A stretch of 64,000 nt of DNA from Streptomyces sp. NBRC 110611 (GTDB lineage: Bacteria; Actinomycetota; Actinomycetes; Streptomycetales; Streptomycetaceae), in NCBI RefSeq assembly GCF_001590865.1, contig NZ_BBUY01000004.1, forward strand, positions 257,922 to 321,921, read 5' to 3'. Position 1 is the stretch's first letter. Each line of letters opens with the position of its first letter. The notes beneath the pieces were generated by a model. That model worked only from the letters and a program-made list of their open reading frames with translations. It had not been told where the DNA came from and made no database searches. Made by a program: the position numbers and the translations under genes. Below, one piece after another: positions 17,947 through 26,264 of the stretch.

Positions 17947-19277
17947 CGCAGCAGCCCGCCTCGGACCCGGTGGAGCAGCTCGGAGGCGTAGCCCTCGACC
18001 GTCGCACGGTCGAACTGGTTGGTGCTGTAGTACCAGACGACCTGCAACTCCCCGTCGGTGATCTCCACGTCGATGCCGTGCACATGCTCGCGCAGGCCGG
18101 TCTCCGTCTCGTCGGGTCCGGGGTCCTCCGCGGCCCGGGGCAGCATCTTGGCGGCGGAGCCGCCGCTTGTTTTGCCCAGGTAGTTGACGGTGATGTCGGG
18201 TTCGCCCTGGGCGGCGAGCGCCTCGCGCGTCGCCTCGTCCCCCAGGTGGGCGAGGATGCCGTAACCGGCCCCGTCCATGGGGATGCCGGCCAGCCGGCCG
18301 GACACCGTCCGGAGCTGTGCGGCGAAGCTCTCGGACGTGTCCACCTCGACGGAGACGGGGTAGCGGGTGGAGAGCCAGCTCACCGTGCGGGACACGTTGG
18401 GCTGGCCCGGCAGGCCCCGGCGACCGTGGCCGATGAGGTTGGAGCGCACTCCGCGGCGCCCGCCCTCGCCCTGCAGGGTGGGGATCGCGGCGGTGAGAAA
18501 GACATCGACCATGCCCAGCCCGGTGCCCGGCAGTACCTCGTCCATGAGCCGGGCGGTGTCGGCGCGGCTCAGTCGCGCGGCCACGGTGTCCGTGGTCGCC
18601 ATGGTGTTCTCCTTGTCCCGGTCCAGGGGAACGGGCTCGGCGGGACGTCCCAAGTCCAGCCAGAGCGGCAGCTGTTCGCGCAGCTGGGGCTCGGCGGCGC
18701 GTTCCGTGAGCCACCGTGCGTAGTCCGCGCTGGTGGTGTTCGGCGGGACGAGGGACACGGGACGGGAGACCAGCAGGGCCCGGCAGGCGCGTTCGAGGTC
18801 GGCGAGGACGATCCCGAACGAGAGCCCGTCACATACGAAGTGGTGGACGACCAGCAGAACCCGCCGTTCGTCATCGGCCAGAGTGAAGTACGCCAGCCGG
18901 ACGAGCGGGGACTGGTGCATGCGCATCGATCCCTGGATCCGGGTGCACTCGCGGGTGATCGCCTCCTCGGCGGCCGCGGCGTCCCGGTCCCGGAGGTCGA
19001 AGGTCTCGACCGGCAGCTCGTCCAGTGGCAGCCCCTGAAAGCCGGCCGGCCCGCGCTCGTTGCCTAAGAGACACAGCCGGAGCCCGTCGTGGAGGTTGAC
19101 GACCGCCCGGACGGCCTCCCGGACGTGCTGCGCGGTCAGCTCCGGCGGGGCCTTGAGCAGCGCCACCTGGTTCCAGTGGTGCTCGCCCGGGAGGTTGCGG
19201 GTGAGGAACCGGCGCTGTTCCGGCAGGAGGGGCGTGACCTGCGCGGCCGGGATGTCTTCGGGGGAGGGCTCGTTCAT
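17943..19277 (-). CDS. Free-standing NRPS condensation-domain protein
   Basis: The 444-residue protein is a complete condensation-type acyltransferase with no adenylation or carrier domains. The catalytic motif HHFVCDG is intact (His145, His146, Asp150). Later features are DITVNYLGKTSG and the C-terminal IDVEITDGELQVVWYYSTNQFD region. Such enzymes join a carrier-bound acyl group to an amine or hydroxyl. With a carrier protein and an FkbH loader in the same operon, transfer of a glyceryl or related acyl unit to an aminosugar is the simplest reading. Leu71 is a TTA codon (19065-19067), suggesting bldA control. Start and end both overlap neighbours by four bases. Confidence 0.85.
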   Translation of the reverse strand: MNEPSPEDIPAAQVTPLLPEQRRFLTRNLPGEHHWNQVALLKAPPELTAQHVREAVRAVVNLHDGLRLCLLGNERGPAGFQGLPLDELPVETFDLRDRDAAAAEEAITRECTRIQGSMRMHQSPLVRLAYFTLADDERRVLLVVHHFVCDGLSFGIVLADLERACRALLVSRPVSLVPPNTTSADYARWLTERAAEPQLREQLPLWLDLGRPAEPVPLDRDKENTMATTDTVAARLSRADTARLMDEVLPGTGLGMVDVFLTAAIPTLQGEGGRRGVRSNLIGHGRRGLPGQPNVSRTVSWLSTRYPVSVEVDTSESFAAQLRTVSGRLAGIPMDGAGYGILAHLGDEATREALAAQGEPDITVNYLGKTSGGSAAKMLPRAAEDPGPDETETGLREHVHGIDVEITDGELQVVWYYSTNQFDRATVEGYASELLHRVRGGLLR

Positions 19278-19927
19278 GTCCGGTCCTTCGTATCGGCCAC
19301 GGTAAGGGGGAAATCGAGGAGGCTGGCCACCGCCTCGGGCAGGGTACTGGGCGACTCGACGTGCAGCGTGCGCAGGCCCTGGCGGCCGGCCTCGGCGAGC
19401 ACTTCCGGGTTGTCGTCCAGCAGAACGGCGCCGTCGAGGGGGCGGCCGCACCGCAGGGCGACGGCCTCGAAGAACGCCCGTGCGGGCTTGACCTCGCGCA
19501 CCTGCCATGACGAGGCGATGACATCGAAGCGCCCGAGGTGACCATACCGGTCGTCCTTGACCCGGTCCCAGTGGGCGGCCTCGTTGTTCGTCAGTACCAG
19601 CAGCACGTCCGGGCGGTGCCGCCGGATGGCGTCGATGGCCGTGAACGCCCCGGGGTGGACGGCCAGGCAGTCCCCGTACAGGTCGTCCAGCCACCGGGCG
19701 TCCACCGCGACGTCGGCCGGGGCCCCGGCGGCGGCGAGGGCGTCCCGCAGGACATCGTGGACATGGGCGCGCCCGGTCTCGTATGCGGCGTCACGGGCGT
19801 CGATCTCGCTCCGCAGCCGGTGCGGGTCGGCGCCGTGGCGGTCGGCCAGGCGCACCAGGAAGTCCGTCTCTTCGGTGACGTTGTTGAAGAGAACGCCGCC
19901 GGCGTCCATCAGGATCGTGTCGGCCAT
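19274..19927 (-). CDS. HAD-superfamily phosphatase
   Basis: The 217-residue protein shows the HAD motifs: ILMDAGGVLFNN at the N-terminus (first Asp followed by Ala-Gly, so the canonical DxD second Asp is replaced by Gly), VLLVLTNNEAA as motif II, Lys in VREVKPARAFF and AVLLDDNPEVL as motif IV. The missing second acidic residue of motif I is notable, since phosphatases normally use it as acid/base. It lies in the operon between the SDR and the condensation enzyme and overlaps both. It may remove phosphate from a sugar intermediate or be catalytically altered. ATG 19927 (MADTIL) is preferred. Confidence 0.8.
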   Translation of the reverse strand: MADTILMDAGGVLFNNVTEETDFLVRLADRHGADPHRLRSEIDARDAAYETGRAHVHDVLRDALAAAGAPADVAVDARWLDDLYGDCLAVHPGAFTAIDAIRRHRPDVLLVLTNNEAAHWDRVKDDRYGHLGRFDVIASSWQVREVKPARAFFEAVALRCGRPLDGAVLLDDNPEVLAEAGRQGLRTLHVESPSTLPEAVASLLDFPLTVADTKDRT

Positions 19928-20898
19928 ACCGCCTCCAGGTGCTTCCGCATCCAATCCAGGTTGGCCGCCAGGCCCGTGGTGAGGTCGTACTCGGCACGCC
20001 AGCCGGTGGCCTGGGTGAGCTTCGCGGGGTCGGCCTGCAGCTTGAGCACTTCGCCGGAGCGTGCCGGACCGTGCACGATGTCGCTGCGTGAGCCGGTCAG
20101 TTCCACGATGGCGCGGGCCACGTCGATGATGCGGTGGTCCGTGCCGGTGCCGATGTTGTACGCCTCGCCCGCAGCCGGCAGCTCCGCCAGGGCCAGGAAC
20201 CCCGCGACGGTGTCCGCCACGAAGGTGAGGTCCCGCGTCTGCTCACCGCTGCCGTTGATGGTGATCGGCTCGCCGCGCAGCGCCTTGGCCAGGAAGAGCG
20301 GCACCGCGTCATAGACGTGGCGGGGCCCGTAGCAGTTGAACGGCCGGACGATGGTGAGCGGCAGCCCGTAGGTGTGGTGCCAGGACCAGGCCAGGCGGTC
20401 GCAGGCCACCTTGGACGCCGCGTAGGGCGTGGCCGGTTCCAGCGGATGCCCCTCGGTGATCGCGTCCTTCTGCGTGCCGTAGACCTCACTCGAACTCGTC
20501 ACCAGGAGGTGCGCGGGCTGCCTCGACTGGGCTGCCTGCAGGACGTTGAGCGTGGACGTCACATTGGTACGCACCACATCGGCCGGCTGGTCCAGCGATG
20601 CCGGTACGTAGGCGTCCGCGGCCAGGTGGAACCAGGTGTCGGCGGTCACCCGGCTGAGCACGTCGACCGCCGAAGGCCCCGCGAGGTCCACGTGCACCAG
20701 CTGCTCCAGGGCGGCGACGGTCGCGGCGGGGAGGTTGCGGAGCCGGTTCGTCACCTGCGCGGCCGAGGCGCGCCGGACGACCGCGGTGACTCTGGCCCCG
20801 CGGCTCACCAGGGTTTCGGTGAGGTGTGAACCGATGAATCCGTCGGCTCCCGTGACGAGCACCGGGCGTCCCGCCCAGTGCGTGGTCGTGGGTGACAT
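19909..20898 (-). CDS. NDP-sugar 4,6-dehydratase/epimerase-like SDR
   Basis: The 329-residue extended SDR carries the NAD motif VLVTGADGFIGSHL, the catalytic region HLLVTSSSEVYGT and PYAASKVACDRL (Tyr and Lys), and RPFNCYGPRHV. The SSSEVYG plus YAASK pattern resembles UDP-GlcNAc 4,6-dehydratases of the LegB type and GDP-mannose dehydratases more than RmlB, which has TDEVYG. It probably makes a 4-keto-6-deoxy sugar nucleotide for the 3-dehydratase and aminotransferase of this cluster. The nucleotide is unknown; the UDP-GlcNAc 2-epimerase encoded nearby favours a UDP-N-acetyl sugar. It overlaps the HAD gene by 19 bp. Confidence 0.82.
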   Translation of the reverse strand: MSPTTTHWAGRPVLVTGADGFIGSHLTETLVSRGARVTAVVRRASAAQVTNRLRNLPAATVAALEQLVHVDLAGPSAVDVLSRVTADTWFHLAADAYVPASLDQPADVVRTNVTSTLNVLQAAQSRQPAHLLVTSSSEVYGTQKDAITEGHPLEPATPYAASKVACDRLAWSWHHTYGLPLTIVRPFNCYGPRHVYDAVPLFLAKALRGEPITINGSGEQTRDLTFVADTVAGFLALAELPAAGEAYNIGTGTDHRIIDVARAIVELTGSRSDIVHGPARSGEVLKLQADPAKLTQATGWRAEYDLTTGLAANLDWMRKHLEAVWPTRS

Positions 20899-20912
20899 CA
20901 CGATGGTGCCTT

Positions 20913-22223
20913 TCAGCGGTGGGAACGGACTTCGGAACGGGCGGACACCCGCTCCAGGGAACGGCGCAGGCCGTGTGCCAGGAAGTCGACTTCGGACGGG
21001 GAGGAGTTCAGCGGGGGAGCGACGATCAGTCCCTCGCCCGTGCCGTCGGCGTGGAATCCGTTGAAGGGGTACAGCAGCAGCCGCTCGTCGCGGGTGGCCG
21101 CGAGGGCGGCGGCCTGCGTGCCCGGCTCCAGCTCCAGGGCGTGGAAGTAGCCCACTCCGCGGGTCTCCCGCACCACGGGCAGTCCCTCCACCGCCCGCAC
21201 GGCGGCGGTGACGTCCTCGCCCCGGACGTGAGCGGGGTCCAGCGCGCCCATCTCGCCGAGCACGTCGAGTACCGCGAGCCCCGCCGCGGCCTGAAGGGGA
21301 GTCGCCGACATGGTGCCCATCAGGGGCAACGGCCTGGGGGCGCTGAGGAGTTGGTCCACGCCGGCGGGGTTCACGAGCACCGCCGACAGAGGCACGTATC
21401 CGGCGGACAGGCCCTTGGAGAGCACCACGATGTCCGCCGCGGCGTCCGGGCAGTGGTCCGCGCCGAGCGGCAGGCCGGTCCGTCCCAGACCGGTCAGGAC
21501 CTCGTCGTGGATGACCAGCACACCGAGGTCGTGGCAGGCCCGGCGCAGCGCCGCCAGGTAGCCCGGAGGCGGGATGAGGGCACCGCCCGTCGTGCCGTTG
21601 ACCGGTTCGATGAGCACGGCCGCGACGGACTCGGTCCCCAGGCGGTCGATGGCCTCGACCACGGCGTCGGCGCAGTCGGCCCGGCACCGGTCGTAGCGGC
21701 AGTTGTGGTGGTGTCCCGGGTAGGGCGGGTCGAAAGCGGGCGCCAGGCCCAGGGCGTCGTCGGGGTGCGGGCGTCGTCGGCGGTGTCCGGAGAGTCCCAG
21801 GGTCAGCGCGCTGTTGCCGTGGTAGCCGAGCCGGGCGGTGAGGATGCGATGCCTGCCGTCCTGGCCGCGCGAGCGCTGGATGAGCCGGGCGTAGGAGATG
21901 GCCAGCTCCACCGCGGAGGTTCCGGAGCAGGAGAGGCTGACTCCGTCCCCCGGCCGGTTGACGGCTTCCGTCAGCCGTACGGCCAACTCTTCCTGCAGGG
22001 ACGGGAGCAGGGATCCGGGGGAGGCGAAGGTGGCGGTGCGTGCTTGGCGGGCGATCCGTTCGACCACGTGCGGGTGGGCGTGGCCGATGTTGACGCACAC
22101 CAGGCCGCTGGCGGCGTCCAGCAGACGGTCGCCGTCGGCGGTGTGGATCCACGCTCCCGCCGCATGGCTGTAATCGATCGGCGGCAGTGGCTGACGTGCC
22201 GACAACAGGACCGAGTCACTCAT
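20913..22223 (-). CDS. Class III PLP-dependent aminotransferase
   Basis: The 436-residue protein has the class III layout: AAGAWIHTADGDRLLDAASG, NIGHAHPHV, SCSGTSAVELAISYAR, AAVLIEPVNGTTG, the Asp in VLVIHDEVLTGLGRTG, the PLP lysine in VVLSKGLSAGYVPLSAV, and LMGTMSATPLQAAAGLAVL. Similar enzymes install an amino group on an aldehyde or ketone of a sugar or cyclitol, for example the 6'-amination step of 2-deoxystreptamine antibiotics together with a GMC oxidase. Such an oxidase is encoded at 33764-35101. ATG 22223 is preferred; longer in-frame starts exist. Substrate is inferred. Confidence 0.88.
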   Translation of the reverse strand: MSDSVLLSARQPLPPIDYSHAAGAWIHTADGDRLLDAASGLVCVNIGHAHPHVVERIARQARTATFASPGSLLPSLQEELAVRLTEAVNRPGDGVSLSCSGTSAVELAISYARLIQRSRGQDGRHRILTARLGYHGNSALTLGLSGHRRRRPHPDDALGLAPAFDPPYPGHHHNCRYDRCRADCADAVVEAIDRLGTESVAAVLIEPVNGTTGGALIPPPGYLAALRRACHDLGVLVIHDEVLTGLGRTGLPLGADHCPDAAADIVVLSKGLSAGYVPLSAVLVNPAGVDQLLSAPRPLPLMGTMSATPLQAAAGLAVLDVLGEMGALDPAHVRGEDVTAAVRAVEGLPVVRETRGVGYFHALELEPGTQAAALAATRDERLLLYPFNGFHADGTGEGLIVAPPLNSSPSEVDFLAHGLRRSLERVSARSEVRSHR

Positions 22224-22249
22224 ATCGTGAGCCTTTCGCAGTGGCGCGA

Positions 22250-23350
22250 CTAGATCAGTTCGTGCCAGGCCAGACCGGCCTTGCCGCCGCACAGGCGCAG
22301 GGCCTGGCAGGCGAACATGGAGGCCCAGCAGTTGCGGTGCGGTTCCGCGGCCTGGGGCCAGTAGAGGACCGCCGCCTCGCCGTCACCTGTGTGGAGACTG
22401 CTGGTCAGCGTCGAGACCGCCGCGTCGAAGCCGTCGGGCCGCAGATCCAGCAGCCGGGCCAGGCGGATCGCCTGAGCCAGCACATCGGACTGCATCCGGT
22501 CGGCGGCGGGGCCGCCCGCACGGTAGGCGTAGGTGGTGAAACCGCCCTCGGCGAGCTGCTGTTGCCACACCCACTCGGTGATCCGGACCGCGCGTTCCCG
22601 GGCCTCCGGGCGGCGGCGGGCCGTGTCCCAGACCCACAGGCCCTCGGCGGCGTAGCACGCGGCGTGCAGGCTGATCAGATCGCTGCCGGGGCAGGTCACG
22701 ACGGGTGCCCCGGCGGGTGGGCAGGGTGCGGCGAGCACGCCGTCCACCAGTCGCCCGGCGGCTTCGGCAGCTCCGGGGACGCCCGCGTCGTCCGCGCCGA
22801 CCAGCGCTTGCAGCAGCTTGAGCAGGTGAGCACTTCCGGAGTTCGACCATGTCGGCTCGGCTCCGGCGGGCCGCTGCCCGGATGTCAAGGGGGAGGGGTG
22901 CCCGTCGGCCGGCAGGTGGCCGAGCAGGAACTGTGCCGCGGTGCGTCCCGAGGCGAGCAGTCGCTGGTCACCGGTGCGCCGGCCGTAGGACAGCAGACCG
23001 TGGGTGATCATGCCGATGTCGAAGAGGAAGACTCCGCCGTCGCCGTGATCGGGGCGGCATGCGTAGTCTCCGGCGTCGATACGGTCGGCCAGCCACGAGG
23101 CTGCCGCGTCCGCCCGCTGCCGCTCGGGCGCGTCCAGCGTCTCGTGAGCGAAGAAGGTCAGGATGTACCCGGTGATTTCCGGATACGGATAGGAAAGGCG
23201 GCCGTCGGGCGCCCGCCATCCGCAGTAGGCGCCGTCGGACTGCTGGGTTCCGCCGCCTCGGAGCCAGGCGGACAGTTCCTCCGCCAACTGGCCCGCGCGT
23301 TCGGGGAGTACCTGCGGCACCTGCTGGGCCAGGGCGTGTTGTGAGCTCAT
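22250..23350 (-). CDS. Alpha/alpha-barrel protein of unknown function
   Basis: The 366-residue protein is built of helical repeats with aromatic, Gly-rich turns (YCGWRAPDGRLSYPYPEITGY, GGVFLFDIGMITHGLLSYGRRTG, SLHAACYAAEGLWVWDTARR, EGGFTTYAYRAGGPAADR), which resembles alpha/alpha-toroid or six-hairpin enzymes such as N-acylglucosamine 2-epimerases and some glycosidases. No signal peptide is present, so it acts in the cytoplasm. I cannot assign a reaction. It lies between the glycosyltransferase and aminotransferase genes and is probably translated from the same mRNA. Confidence 0.65.
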   Translation of the reverse strand: MSSQHALAQQVPQVLPERAGQLAEELSAWLRGGGTQQSDGAYCGWRAPDGRLSYPYPEITGYILTFFAHETLDAPERQRADAAASWLADRIDAGDYACRPDHGDGGVFLFDIGMITHGLLSYGRRTGDQRLLASGRTAAQFLLGHLPADGHPSPLTSGQRPAGAEPTWSNSGSAHLLKLLQALVGADDAGVPGAAEAAGRLVDGVLAAPCPPAGAPVVTCPGSDLISLHAACYAAEGLWVWDTARRRPEARERAVRITEWVWQQQLAEGGFTTYAYRAGGPAADRMQSDVLAQAIRLARLLDLRPDGFDAAVSTLTSSLHTGDGEAAVLYWPQAAEPHRNCWASMFACQALRLCGGKAGLAWHELI

Positions 23351-23400
23351 ATCCCGCTCTTCGGTCTCGGGGGCTGACTGATGCGCTGCGTATCGGCCGG

Positions 23401-24576
23401 TCACCGCTGGGCACACGCGGCTTCGTAGGCACGTTCGTGCCCGGCGGCGACCGCCGCGGACGAGAAGCGGCGCTCCGCTTCGGCGTGCGCGGCCGTCACG
23501 AGGTCTTCCAGGTCCGAGGTGACGACCCGCTCCATGTGCTGGACCAGTGACGCGACATCGCGCGCCGGGTAAAGGAACCCGGTGCGTCCGTGGTCGATGA
23601 CCTCGTCGTGGCCCTCGACATCCGAGGTGATCACGGGACGCCGGCCGGCCATCCCTTCCACGAGGGCGATGCCGAACCCCTCGTGGGAGGAGGGCAGTAC
23701 CACCGCGTCGGCGCCGGAGAACACCGTCGGCATGTCGTGCCAGGAGAGTCCCTGTTCCCAGATCACCCGGTCCGCGACGCCGAGTTCGTCCGCCAGGGCC
23801 CGTAGCTTCTCGGCGTACGAGTCGAGCGTGCGCGCGGTCGGGGTGGTCAGGACCAGGCGGGTCCGCGGATGCCTCGTGACCAGCTGGGCCAGCGCGGTCA
23901 CCGCGTCCTCGATGCACTTGCGTGGCACAGGCCGTGCGGGGATCAGAAAGACCGTCTCGTCGTCGGCGACGCCGTGCCGGGTGCGCCATCGGGCGCGGGC
24001 GGCGCCGTCGTCACGGAACCGTCCGAGGTCGGTGCCGAACTCCACGACGTGGATGTCCCGGTCCGGGAAGCCGGCGTCGAGTGCCCAGCGCCGGTACGCC
24101 TGGGAGCCGCACACCATCACATCGGCCCGGAGGTTGTCGACGAGCCCGCGTTGCAGGGAACGCTCCAGCGGGTAGTCGCCCCAGAGGTCGAAGACCCGCT
24201 GCCCCGGCATATGGGTCTCGAACAGCGAGACGGCCAGCTTGGCGCGGATCGTCGGCCGGAGCCAGCTGGTCAGGAGCGCCGGCACGTAGTTGAAGACATG
24301 GATGACGTCGGCGTCGCTGGTGGTGAAAACGGAGTGCAGGCTCGCCACCGCCGCCTTGGCGTCCAGCCGCTGGCAGGCGTCCATCAGCCCGGTGAGCTCG
24401 CGGAGGCGTACCGCCCCCTCGCGGTAGAGCCGGCGCTCCGGGCCGTCGGGGACGGCTTCGGTGGCCACCGTCACTTCGTGGCCACGGGCCACCAGTCCCT
24501 CGGCGAGCTGGTGGAGGTGTGTCTCGCCGCCGCCGACGATGGGGGGATACTTCTCCGCCACGAGCAGGATCTTCAC
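23401..24576 (-). CDS. GT4-family glycosyltransferase
   Basis: The 391-residue GT-B enzyme has an N-terminal acceptor domain with the glycine-rich loop [18 protein letters not shown] and a C-terminal donor domain with [56 protein letters not shown] (the E-x7-E retaining motif) and a terminal helix. It should transfer a sugar from a nucleotide donor to build the glycoside of the product. GTG 24576 overlaps the dehydratase stop (GTGA), which fixes the start. Confidence 0.88.
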   Translation of the reverse strand: MKILLVAEKYPPIVGGGETHLHQLAEGLVARGHEVTVATEAVPDGPERRLYREGAVRLRELTGLMDACQRLDAKAAVASLHSVFTTSDADVIHVFNYVPALLTSWLRPTIRAKLAVSLFETHMPGQRVFDLWGDYPLERSLQRGLVDNLRADVMVCGSQAYRRWALDAGFPDRDIHVVEFGTDLGRFRDDGAARARWRTRHGVADDETVFLIPARPVPRKCIEDAVTALAQLVTRHPRTRLVLTTPTARTLDSYAEKLRALADELGVADRVIWEQGLSWHDMPTVFSGADAVVLPSSHEGFGIALVEGMAGRRPVITSDVEGHDEVIDHGRTGFLYPARDVASLVQHMERVVTSDLEDLVTAAHAEAERRFSSAAVAAGHERAYEAACAQR

Positions 24577-25772
24577 GACAGCGCCTCCAGAGCTCCGCGC
24601 AGCGCCTTGAGGGCTGCGGCACAGTCGGTCGCGGGCGGGCAGCCCAGCAGCAGCCCGCGCCTGGCCAGCGTGGGCGTGTGGACGTACGGCTCGTGGAGGA
24701 CCGTGGTCACACCGTCGAAGCAGGGCTGATGCGGCTGGGAGGCGCCGAGGAAGCCGCGTGGGTCGATGCCGTGGTCCAGGAACACGTCGACGGCGCGGGT
24801 GAGCGGAAGGCCCTCCGGAAGGAGGACCGCCACCGCGAAGGGGGAGGCGCCCGGCGCGACCGGGTCTCCCAGCACCGTCCACCCGAACTCCCGTAGAACG
24901 ACGGAGAGTTCCCCGGCCAGCCGTCGCCGCTGCTGGGCGAGCTCCGCGTGGCGCGTGAGCTGCACACGGCCGAACGCGGCCTGGAAGTCGGTGATTTTGG
25001 CGTTGTACCCTAACCTGAGGTGGATATACCGCTCTTCCGGAGCCAGCGGACGGTCGGCAACTGGGTATGCGAAGCGACCGAGTTGGTAGTCCGGGTTGCG
25101 GCCGAACATGCGGAGGCTGCGCAGAACGGACTCGACCTCCTTGGCGTGGCTGGCCGCCACACCGCCCTCGCCCATCGTGAGGTGATGGCCGGGGTAGAAG
25201 CTGAAGGTCGCCACGTCGGCGGCGGAGCCCACCGGGGTGGACCCGTCGGCGGCCCCCAGCGATTCGCAGCAGTCCTCGATGACGAAGACGCCATGGCGCC
25301 GCTTGATCTCGGCGAGGCGGTCCATGGGAAGCGCCTGACCGAGGGTGTGCGGCAGCAGAACGCCGCGTGCGCCGTGTTCGATGACGGCCTGCTCGACCAG
25401 GTCGAGGTCGACGTTGACGTCACCGGCGGCCACATCGACGAACACGGGTACCAGGCCGAGTTGGACCACGGGACTGACCGCGCTGACGAAGGTCGCGCCG
25501 GACACGACGACCCGGTCACCCCGCTCGGCCCGGCCGAGTTCGAGCATGGCCGCGACGGCCAGTAGATTCGCGGTGCTGCCGGACGTCACCGCGAGTGCGT
25601 GCGCAAAGCCGAAGGCTTCAGCGAATTCGGCCTCGAATTCCCTGGTGATTGCCCCCGTGGCCAAGTCCCCGGAACGGAGGGCGGCTACGACGGCCGTAAC
25701 CTCGCGTTCGTCATAAACAGGACGGCCGAACGAGAGAAGCGCATCGCCTCCGGCAGCCGGAACGATTTGCAT
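24573..25772 (-). CDS. PMP-dependent sugar 3-dehydratase (E1/ColD/SpnQ type)
   Basis: The 399-residue DegT-fold protein has [13 protein letters not shown], the PLP-stacking and Asp region [11 protein letters not shown], and [15 protein letters not shown]. In sugar aminotransferases that last motif carries the internal aldimine Lys. Here His196 stands in its place, and FYPxHHxTMGEGG is the mark of CDP-4-keto-6-deoxyglucose 3-dehydrase (E1), ColD and SpnQ, which use PMP to remove the 3-hydroxyl. A 3-deoxy sugar is therefore likely. Codon 254 is TTA (25011-25013). Start uncertain: ATG 25772, GTG 25784 or further upstream. It is the first gene of the left-pointing operon. Confidence 0.85.
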   Translation of the reverse strand: MQIVPAAGGDALLSFGRPVYDEREVTAVVAALRSGDLATGAITREFEAEFAEAFGFAHALAVTSGSTANLLAVAAMLELGRAERGDRVVVSGATFVSAVSPVVQLGLVPVFVDVAAGDVNVDLDLVEQAVIEHGARGVLLPHTLGQALPMDRLAEIKRRHGVFVIEDCCESLGAADGSTPVGSAADVATFSFYPGHHLTMGEGGVAASHAKEVESVLRSLRMFGRNPDYQLGRFAYPVADRPLAPEERYIHLRLGYNAKITDFQAAFGRVQLTRHAELAQQRRRLAGELSVVLREFGWTVLGDPVAPGASPFAVAVLLPEGLPLTRAVDVFLDHGIDPRGFLGASQPHQPCFDGVTTVLHEPYVHTPTLARRGLLLGCPPATDCAAALKALRGALEALS

Positions 25773-26264
25773 GGCATGGTTCACACGGGCCCCCGATCTC
25801 CCTTTTCCGAGATGGTTCCTGCACACACACGGATACGGGGTGCAGGTCGGACAGTCGTGACAGACTTGAGAAAGAACGTGCCGTTCGTAAATCGCTCGCC
25901 GACTGATATCGACTCGGGTACTCCAGCCGGACTGCGCCGCACGCTAGCACAGCGAACAGATCGTCGCGCAAGGGCGACGGATCGAGGCATCCGGAGTTCG
26001 TTGACCGGACACTGCGGGTGTGTAAGGCTCACCAGATCGCAACCTGCCTGCCACGGCAGGAAAAGGCAGGCGCAGGTCGGCGCAACTATTCGCCGTATCG
26101 CGCCCATTGCCCGTTCGATTCGCCCTGTTGGTCAAGAGGAATCAGCCGCGTTTCGGGGGAGTCCAAGGGCATTGTCGGCAGGTCTTTTCAGGTCGAAGTC
26201 AGTGAACTGAGAACCGACTTCCCCGTTCAGTTCTTCGCTGTTCGGCGCCCGAGAGAAGGAACAC
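25773..26264. promoter_or_regulatory. Divergent control region of the biosynthetic cluster
   Basis: About 490 bp without a gene, less GC-rich than its surroundings, between the left-pointing ten-gene operon and the UDP-GlcNAc 2-epimerase gene. It must hold both promoters. Visible dyads are CCTGCC-AC-GGCAGG near 26047-26060 and GAACTGA (26204-26210) with TCAGTTC (26227-26233). No full StrR-type 29-bp site was found by eye. Confidence 0.45.

Noticed and set aside
20899..22152. Extension of the SDR frame into the aminotransferase gene
   Set aside because: The extension is out of frame with the aminotransferase and has no motif; the SDR starts at its NAD-binding domain.
26204..26233. GAACTGA-N16-TCAGTTC as a StrR site
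   Set aside because: Half-sites point the wrong way and the spacing does not match the 9-11-9 architecture; kept only as an unassigned dyad.
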